From Laguncularia racemosa (taxonomy: Eukaryota; Streptophyta; Magnoliopsida; Myrtales; Combretaceae), in contig JBBMOL010000016.1 of NCBI GenBank assembly GCA_037954665.1, positions 8,494,001-8,558,000 of the forward strand: 64,000 nucleotides of DNA, read 5' to 3'. The notes under the pieces were generated by a model. The model saw nothing but the letters and a program-made list of their open reading frames with translations, was not told where the DNA came from and searched no databases. Each line of letters opens with the position of its first letter. Position 1 is the first letter of the stretch. The translations under genes were made by a program, and so were the position numbers. This document shows positions 57,710 to 64,000 of the stretch, piece by piece.

Positions 57710-58345
57710 CATGCATCCATGAACCCTATGAACGCTATGTTCAATGCAAAGCAATTGATTGGTAGAAGATTCAGTGATGCTTCAATACAGAGTGATATCA
57801 AGCTTTTACCTTTCAAGGTCATTGCTGGCCCTAGTGATAAACCCATTATTGTTGTAAATTACGAATGCAAAGAGAAGCAATCTGCTGCTAAGGAAATCTC
57901 GTCTATGGTCCTTATAAAGATGCATGAAATTACAGAAGCGTATCTTGGGTCTACAATTAAGAATGCTGTCGTCACAGTGCCTGCTTACTTCAATGATACT
58001 CAGCATCAAGCTACTAAAGATGCTGGAGTCATTGCTAGCCTCAATACCATGCGTATCATTAATGAGCCTACAGCTGCGGTCATTGCTTATGGTTCAGACA
58101 AGAAGGCAACAAGTTCTGGGAAGAAGAATGTTCTGATATCTGATCTAATTAAGGCTACTGCCGAAGACACCCATCTTGGAGGTGTTCATTTCTATCCTAT
58201 CATCACTCGTGCTAGATTTGAGGAGCTCGACATGGACCTCTTCAGGAAGTGTATCGAGCCTGTTGAGGAATGTTTGAGAGATGACAAGATGGACTAGCGC
58301 AGTGTCCATAATGTAGTCCTTGTTGGTGGTTCTGCTAGAATCCCA
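57710..58345 (+). pseudogene. Cytosolic HSP70 (HSC70) pseudogene, internally deleted
   Basis: Derived from a cytosolic 70-kDa heat-shock chaperone. It starts at ASMNPMNAMFNAKQLIGRRF (family residue about 63), and runs through SSMVLIKMHEITEAYLGSTI, NAVVTVPAYFNDTQHQATKD and IINEPTAAVIAYGSDKKATS to VLISDL. It then skips about 19 residues (the conserved phosphate-loop GGGTFD is lost), continues ATAEDTHLGG, skips a further ~60 residues, and resumes ITRARFEELDMDLFRKCIEP, VEECLRDDKMD, stop, VVLVGGSARIPR. The ATP-binding N-terminus and the substrate-binding domain are absent. Coding sequence is continuous where plant HSC70 genes have an intron (near the FDAK block, here FNAK), which favours an mRNA-derived copy. 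Confidence 0.93.
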
Positions 58346-58464
58346 AGGATATACCAGGATGGACTACTTAAAGCCCATGCTGTAATCACTAACACGGTTG
58401 CCACTGTTGGAAATGTCTGAGAAGAGACACCGGATTCTGATCCCTATTTGTTTTGTTGCTAAGA

Positions 58465-58735
58465 GAAGGAGAAAGAAGCAGATGAAGAAATTTTAGCAGG
58501 AGCAAAGTCGAGATAGGTTGAAGCTCGGACCTGGTGCCAACACCCTACTGAGAACTGGTTATACCTATCGTGCAAGGACGAACTCTGCAGCAGATTCGTG
58601 GACAAGCACATGCTTCAGCACTATCAGAAACGAACCGCTCTTTGGCATTCAGCAACAATGACCTATCGGTTTGGTGTTTCTCCTGTGATAGTTACATAAA
58701 TGATCAAGTGCTCTCTCAAATGCCGAGATAATCGC
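58465..58735 (+). pseudogene. UBP-type zinc-finger protein fragment
   Basis: Reads KEADEEILAGAKSR, stop, VEARTWC, then CQHPTENWLYLSCKDELCSR and FVDKHMLQHYQ, and after a one-base frameshift ETNRSLAFSNNDLSVWCFSC DSY split. This is the Zf-UBP (BUZ) fold found in ubiquitin hydrolases and HDAC6-type deacetylases, which binds free ubiquitin C-termini: NW.C..C....C.R....HM..H......C.A.S..DLSVWC..CD.Y. Several zinc ligands are still visible (C, C, C, H, H, C, C). A deletion between EARTWC and the HPTENW block is likely. The exact parent gene is not identified. Confidence 0.78.
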
Positions 58736-58817
58736 CTGCCAATTTCCGGCTAAGTTCCGTGATCTGACAAGCCCTCGGTGAGAACAATCCTCTAAAGAAA
58801 AAAAAAAAAAAACGGCA
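58736..58817. other. Mosaic seam with A-run
   Basis: About 60 bp of unassigned sequence followed by an A-rich run (58796-58812) directly before the next gene fragment. Confidence 0.6.
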
Positions 58818-58859
58818 AGACATTGGAATACCGACATGAGAAGTCAGACAGAAAACGAC

Positions 58860-58983
58860 CTTCGTTAGGTGTTAAACCTGCATATAAACGTGTGGATGCT
58901 TGTGTAGCTGAGTTTGGGGCCAACACCCCCTATATGTACTCTTCTTATGATTTTGAGTGCGAATCTGCCCCTACTCAGAAAAA
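58860..58983 (+). pseudogene. Carbamoyl-phosphate synthase large-chain fragment
   Basis: About 40 codons reading LGVKPAYKRVDACVAEFGAN then TPYMYSSYDFECESAPTQKK. This matches the linker that ends the first half of the large subunit of carbamoyl-phosphate synthetase (chloroplast enzyme making carbamoyl phosphate for arginine and pyrimidine synthesis), just before the second ATP-grasp half begins. The frame then runs into unrelated low-complexity sequence. Only about 3% of the ~1,180-residue protein is present. Confidence 0.85.
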
Positions 58984-59473
58984 GAAGCATCAGGATCAAA
59001 AGAAGACGACGACTCAAAATCTTCATCTTCCGAAAAGAAGACGACGAAACCTCGAAGCTTGAATTGCATTCTCTCTGGACTCACCAAGACTGCCGAATCC
59101 GATCCGATTCACTGCAAAAAATCTTCGTCCACGGGCTTGGCTAGGATGTAACCAACGAAACCCACAGCAGCAACATGGACATCCTCATACGACCGAACCT
59201 GAGACAATCACAACGACGACAAAACCTTCGCCGGCGACGCAACCCCAATCGACGTTTTCCAACAGATCGACTATATATATATATGTTTTGTGAGTACAGC
59301 AATATAAAAAAAAAGAAAAAAGAAAAAAACTTCGGTGAATATAAACAGCAGGCAGTGTATTTAAAGCGGGGTGAAGGTCTTCGAGATTCTCGTCCCAATT
59401 TTTTCCAGATTGTTGAGTAGGACGAGCAATATAAGTTCATTGGATTCAACGAAAAAAAAAATAGTGATATTCT
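58984..59473 (+). other. Unassigned mosaic segment(s)
   Basis: The plus strand gives an acidic/serine-rich frame (KEDDDSKSSSSEKKTTKP) and, later, GEGLRDSRPNFFQIVE; neither is recognised. A TA run (59272-59284), an A/G-rich run (59306-59331) and an A-run (59450-59461) mark likely seams. The GC-richer part 59050-59270 could be one or two more gene pieces. Confidence 0.4.
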
Positions 59474-59790
59474 AATAACAAGTGCTGAAGAGGAGAGCTG
59501 TGGAGGAGCCTGTTATGGGTAAGGCTATACAGCAGAAGCAGAGGAGGATGATAAAAAAAAACGAGAATCGGCCGCGCGCTCTCGCCAGTGGAAGCAGACA
59601 TACACTGCTGAGCTTGAATCTTGAGTTACACTTTCAGAAGAGGAACATGCACGACTTCTGAAAGAAGAGGCTGAACAGATGAAGGAACGGTTCAAGCAGT
59701 TGTGGAAAAATATAATCCCGGTTGTTGGAAGTTGAAGACCAAAACGAGCTCTTAGAAGAGTGCACTCGATGAACTTGTAAAAAGGATAAA
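59474..59790 (+). pseudogene. GBF4-like bZIP transcription factor fragment
   Basis: Group A bZIP fragment: KRRAVEEPV, QQKQRRMIKKN (an extra A shifts the frame in the basic region), then RESAARSRQWKQTYTAELES, stop, VTLSEEEHARLLKEEAEQMK, ERFKQLWKNIIPVVG and RPKRALRRVHSM. The basic region N-x7-R (NRESAARSR), which contacts G-box/ABRE DNA, and the following leucine zipper are visible. The C-terminal RRVHSM matches the end of GBF4-type proteins and a stop follows soon after. The whole bZIP and C-terminus is contiguous with no intron, whereas plant group A bZIP genes usually have introns in this part; this favours an mRNA-derived copy. Confidence 0.87.
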
Positions 59791-60017
59791 CAAGGGAGAC
59801 ATCGGCTTGTTCATTAAGAACGGTTAATACTAAAAGAATTGCAAGTAGAATAAATCAAGACAATTGTTGAAGCTATTACTGCTTAATTTACATTGATTAT
59901 TGTTAAATATATATATATTGATTACATCCATGATTGTAGGTTGGTTAGGATAGTGTTTATCTAATTTACATAAAGCTAGGAGATAAATAATGTTGTTGTT
60001 GTGTTGATTGAGATGAA
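59791..60017. other. Copia 3' flank, no gene
   Basis: Contains a TA run (59909-59918) and GTTGTTGTT. Probably the 3' untranslated end and LTR remnant of the Copia element to the right; the LTR border was not resolved. Confidence 0.45.
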
Positions 60018-61589
60018 TTAAATCTGTTGCTGTTCTGTTGCTGTTGCTTGTTGAGATTCCTTTGCTGTTGGTTGAGATGAAGATTGATGTTTATCATGCC
60101 CCCGCAAGATGAACGGTGGTGGAGCTAGTCCAATCTTGGTCTTGAGATAATGGAACCAAGAACAAATTAGAGGTTTAGTGAGTGCATCGGCAAGTTGATC
60201 GAAGGATGAAATATGAGATACTTGAAGTGAGCCATTTTGAACTTGTTCTTGTATAAAGTGATAGTCAAGAGCTACATGTTTCATACGTGAGTGAAACACA
60301 GGATTGGAGTAGAGATTCATGGTACCAACATTATCGTAGTAGATGATTGGTTGATGAGGAACTGTAATGCATAGTTCAGTGAGAAGACAACAGATCCATC
60401 TTATTTTGGTAGCTGTAGTGGCAATAGCGTGGTACTCTACTTCAGTAGAAGAGCGAGCTACTATCCAATGTTTCTTGAAGCTCTACGAAATAGGATTGGG
60501 ACCCGGATATATGATGTAGGCACTGGTGGAGGTATAGTCATCTTTGTTGCCAGCCTAGTCAGCATCAAAGAATGCATGTAGGATAGGGGAAGTTGAGCTG
60601 CGAAGTGTAATACCATGATCTAAGGTGCCACAGAGATATCGGAGAAGTCGTTTGACAGCTTGCCAGTAAGTTGTTGTTGGACGATGTATAAATTGAGAGA
60701 GTTTATTTACTGTATATGCAATGATCGAATGAGTGAGGGATAGATATTAAAGGCTGCCAACAATATGTCAATACTCAGTGAGATCAGTTAAGGAAGTGCC
60801 ATCATGTAGAGTGAGGGATGGTGTGACAGCAAGAGGTGTGGAGGTAGGCTTGGCATCAGTCATGTGAGTTTTGTGAAGAATGTTAGCAATATACTTCCTT
60901 TGACTGAGAAACAGACCATTAGTGAGATTAAGTACTTCAACACTAAGGAAATACTATAGGGGACCCATGTCCTTGAGTAAAAAGCGACAAGCAAGTTGGT
61001 GGATGCACTTGTGGACCGCTTGTGTGTTATTACCAGTAACAAGAATGTTGTCGACATAGACGAGAAGATAGAGGATGGTGCCATGAGAGTGAAGGATGAA
61101 TAAGGATGAGTCAGCCATTGAGTTGATGAAGCCGTAGGTGAGGAGGAATTGGTAGAGTTCATGATACCAAGCTCAAGGGGTTTGTTTGAGCCCATAGATA
61201 GCTTTGTAAAGTTTGCATAAATGGTAAGGGTGACCAAGATCAACGAAGCCTGGAGGTTGAGACATGAATACGTCTTTGGTAAGATGTCTTTGAAGAAATG
61301 CATTGTTGACGTCCAGTTTCCGGAGAGACCAGCTTTGGTTGATGGCAAGACTTAAAATAAGGCAAACAGTGATTGGCTTGATGACAGGGCTAAATGTTTT
61401 TGTGTAATCGATGCCAGGTCGCTGATGAAATCCTTTGGCAACAAGATGCGCTTTGTACCTATTAATAGAGTCATTAGGTAAATATCTAGTACGCAAAATC
61501 CACTTGCGACCAATTATGTTTTGAGTTGGATAGGGAGCAGTAAGCTCCCATGTGCCGTTACTGATGAGGGCATTAAACTCGTCGGACAT
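60018..61589 (-). pseudogene. Copia reverse transcriptase and RNase H relic
   Basis: Minus strand. RT: NALISNGTWELTAPYP, IIGRKWILRTRYLPNDSINR, KAHLVAKGFHQRPGIDYTKT and LDVNNAFLQRHLTKDVFMSQ (61589-61173). The catalytic box reads LLVYVDNILVTGNN (about 61050), so YVDD has lost its second aspartate. Then HMTDAKPTSTPLAVTPSLTL. RNase H: LLRYLCGTLDHGI, ARSSTEVEYHAIATTATKIR (60480-60400), then MNLYSNPVFHSRMKHVALDY, HFIQEQVQNGSLQVSHISSF, DQLADALTKPL and a polar tail with QQ-rich end (60320-60018). The D-to-N change and internal stops make it inactive. Confidence 0.92.
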
Positions 61590-61619
61590 GGTAGTGCGCC
61601 ACTTTAGATCTTTTATGGC

Positions 61620-62900
61620 TTAGGCGATGGTATGAGGTTCTCGACTAGGAGGTGGAATGGTTGCATGAAGATTGAGTTTTTAGATGGGTTTGTAAACGTT
61701 GTGTTTGGAATGAGTCATGATGACCTGTGGTGAAGAAGGTGGTGGAGGTTGTGAAGAGTGTGAGTTGAGTGAGGAAATCAGTAAGGGATGAAGGAGATCG
61801 AGCCAAGGAAAAGGGCATAGGTAGAGGTCCTGGTTGTGAAGAGTTGGGGTGGACGAGAAGAGGTAGTGTAAGGGAACACCAGTTAGAGAGGGAGGAGTGT
61901 AAGACTCGAGATTGGCAAGGATGAGATGTGAAGGGGAACACTGATTCAACAAATCGGACATAGCGAGAGATACATAGCCTATTAGTGGGAATGTAGAGGC
62001 AGAGATAGGCACTTTGAGTGGATGAGTAGCCAAAAAACACTCATGGAGAGGAACGAGCCTCAAGTTTGTGGGCTGTGTACGGGCGAAGCTAAGGATAACA
62101 TAGGCAGCCGAAGCTTCGAAGTTTTTCATAATGTGGTGTAGTACCAAAAAGTTTGACGAAGGGGGACATATTGTTGAGTGTAGGTGTAGGAAGGCGATTG
62201 ATGAGATAAGTGGCAGTGAGGAAGGCATATGACTAGTATGTGAGAGGCATAGAAGCATGAGATAGTAAGGAGAGACCGGTTTCAACAATATGATGGTGAC
62301 GTTGTTCTGAGTAGCCATTATGCTTCGGTGTGTGAGGTGGAGTGGTGAGGTGAGAGATGCCATGAGCTACTAAGAAGGAGGATAAGGCCTGGTATTCTCC
62401 TCCATTATTAGAGTAAAGGGTTTTGATGGAGTGATTGAAATGGTTTTCAACAAGGGTCTTATAGCGCATAAAGACCGCATGGACATTGAATTTGCATTTA
62501 AGGGGAAACAACCATGTATATTTGGTGAAGTGATCAACGAAAATAACATAGTATTTGAAATCATTAATAGACATAATCGGTGAGGTCCAGACATCGGTAA
62601 ATATAACTTCAAGAGGCGAGGAGGTGGAAATCGTAGAGGAGGAAAAAGGTAACTTGTGACTTTTATTACAATAGCATGAATTACAATTGAGTTGTGAATT
62701 AGAGGAATTAGAAACAGCTAAATTATTGGAAGATAGGAGATGCTTGAGCACTGGCAATGAAGGATAATTGAGGTGGTGATGCTAGGTAGGGAGAGAGGTG
62801 GTGATGCTGGAGAAGGTGAGGAGTGGTGATGAAGAAGGTGGCCAGACGTAGACGCTATCCTTAAAGTGACCTTTGAGGAGAATTGCCCCCTTATGCAGAT
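61620..62900 (-). pseudogene. Copia integrase relic
   Basis: Minus strand. GAG-pre-integrase/zinc region: LNCNSCYCNKSHKLPFSSST; catalytic core: EVIFTDVWTSPIMSINDFKY, YVIFVDHFTKYTWLFPLKCK, TLYSNNGGEYQALSSFLVAH and HTPKHNGYSEQRHHHIVETG (62757-62233). The second catalytic Asp of SDNGGEY is Asn here (SNNGGEY); the Glu (EQRHHHI) remains. Then the C-terminal part FGYSSTQSAYLCLYIPTNRL and a serine/proline-rich linker to RT. Confidence 0.9.
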
Positions 62901-64000
62901 CCTTCACATAAAAGGAAGATGGTAAGAATTCAATGGAGGTGTTAGTGGTACAGAATTGAGAAATAAAGATGAGATTGCATTACATGGAGGGAACACATAG
63001 CACATTCGAAAGAGTAAAGGAATGAGAGGGAGTGGGGAGAGAGGTGGAATCAATATGAGTGATGGAGAGACCAGAGCTGTCACCAATGAGGATTTCATCT
63101 ATGCCATCATAGGGATTGTGAATTGCAAGGTTATTGAAATCGGTGGTGACATGATGGGAGGCTTCGCTGTTGAGTAGCCAGGAATTGCCAGTGGAGGTAG
63201 TGGGCGCAGCATGTGCTTGTACTTGTTAAGGAGGGAGATGTAGAGATTGAGCAGACATGGGAGTTTTAGAGGGTGGTCGAGCATGAGGATAATGTTGGAG
63301 AAATAGGTGGCATTGTGAGACAACATGCCCCTGTTCACGGCACCATTGTCATTTACCGAGGAAGGGTCGAGCTGGGAGAAGATCCCTAGTGGGAAGAGGT
63401 CTGGTTGATGAATTTTCAATGGTGGCAGCATGAGGAGAGCTGGGGATAGGTTGGGGAACATGGTTGTGAGGAGACCAGCGGTTTGGGCATGCGGGTGAGA
63501 GGTGCACAACTGCACTGTAGGTAGAGCAGAGGTGGGCATTGAGGAGTGTTATAGGGAGAGCTCCTTGTTGATGAGTTTTTCATGGAGTTTATCAAAGGAA
63601 ATAGTGGAGTCATGACTGTTGACAGCATCAATAACCAATTGATAGTTGTCATCAAGCCCGTAGAGGATTTTTTCAATCAAGTCTTCGTGATCAAGAAGTT
63701 TGCCAAGAGCAACCAATTCGTCAGCATAAAGTTTGATGGATTGCATGTAGTTTGTGATGGAGTGGGATCCTTTGGTGATATTTTTCAGATTTTCCTTGAG
63801 TTGTTTGATGTGTCCCCGAGAAGGTTTAGCATAGGTGTTGGTGATAGTTTGCCATGCTTGGTGGGAAGTTGTAGATTGCGTGATGAGAGGGACGATGTTG
63901 GGTGAGAGGGTGCCTACGAGTGCTCCAAATAGGAGTTTGTCTTATCGTAGCCATGTGTGATAGGTTGGGTTGGGAGAGGCAGTGTCATCGATTGTGATGG
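62901..64000 (-). pseudogene. Copia gag and protease relic
   Basis: Minus strand. gag: KLYADELVALGKLLDHEDLI, EKILYGLDDNYQLVIDAVNS (63746-63549); a knuckle region near 63330 (CREQGHVVSQCHLF, frames shift); protease about 63180-63060 with WLLNSEASHHVTTDFNNLAI, where the DSGAS active box reads NSEAS. Open stretches are serine/proline-rich. Continues beyond the window edge. Confidence 0.88.

Larger units (their letters stand above)
60018..64000 (-). mobile_element. Copia element (RE1-like), cut by window edge
   Basis: A third Ty1/Copia element on the minus strand, running from gag at the right edge through protease, integrase, RT and RNase H to the end of the polyprotein at 60018. Its 5' LTR lies beyond 64000. 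It is the best preserved of the Copia copies (open stretches of 227, 174, 162, 146 and 138 codons) but still has stops and frameshifts in every domain. Confidence 0.9.

Noticed and set aside
57719..58297. 192-codon frame as a short functional HSP70
   Set aside because: The phosphate-loop motif and about 60 further residues of the ATPase domain are deleted, and there is no substrate-binding domain.
59141..59449. 102-codon minus-strand frame (arginine-rich)
   Set aside because: Composition artefact of CGACGA-rich sequence opposite the gene-fragment mosaic; no family resemblance.

Overview
The window looks like repeat-dominated heterochromatin of a eudicot plant nuclear genome. It is strongly AT-rich, it carries plant Copia, Ty3/Gypsy (Tekay-like and Tat), L1, CACTA and MITE families, and its broken host-gene pieces are plant genes (mitochondrial lipoamide dehydrogenase, myosin VIII, a GBF4-like bZIP, DUF4079). 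I see no intact host gene and no structural RNA gene. Almost every reading frame is a relic interrupted by stops or frameshifts. All family assignments are my own reading; no database search was run.

Layout, left half. 1-237 is the N-terminal gag of a Copia element (minus). 619-1577 is one arm of a ~1 kb inverted duplication whose other arm is 19087-20033; a 295-bp MITE at 985-1279 is present only in the left arm, so the right arm is its empty site. 3984-15690 is a 5'-truncated L1 LINE (minus) split into three pieces. It is interrupted by a 5.5-kb CACTA transposon (5298-10828, TSD TTC) that carries pieces of at least four host genes (threonyl-tRNA synthetase, lipoamide dehydrogenase, 6-phosphofructo-2-kinase/fructose-2,6-bisphosphatase, myosin VIII), and by a one-ended Copia (about 11491-14807) bounded by 90-bp direct repeats of LINE sequence. 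20080-20621 is the 3' end of a DUF4079 membrane-protein gene with its intron. 20.7-25.7 kb holds fold-back elements, MITEs and one CACTA terminus.

Centre. 26.3-29.5 kb is an old Gypsy-type LTR relic carrying a complete mini-CACTA (26963-28258, TSD AAC). 29510-45300 is a Copia element (minus) whose reverse transcriptase is split by a Tekay-like Ty3/Gypsy element (31291-40540, minus) with ~2-kb LTRs, PBS, PPT and a 5-bp TSD. Removing the Gypsy restores the Copia reading frame.

Right half. 47.2-56.5 kb is a decayed Tat-lineage Gypsy (plus: gag, RT, two RNase H domains, integrase) with an antisense plant-mobile-domain-like gene at its 3' side. 56.5-57.5 kb is another Gypsy-type relic. 57.7-59.8 kb is a compact same-strand mosaic of host-gene fragments (HSP70, UBP-type zinc finger, carbamoyl-phosphate synthase large chain, GBF4-like bZIP) separated by A-rich seams. 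60.0-64.0 kb is a third Copia (minus), cut by the window edge.

The biology is therefore layered transposition plus two independent gene-fragment capture events: a DNA-transposon capture that kept introns, and an apparently exonic, RNA-like mosaic.
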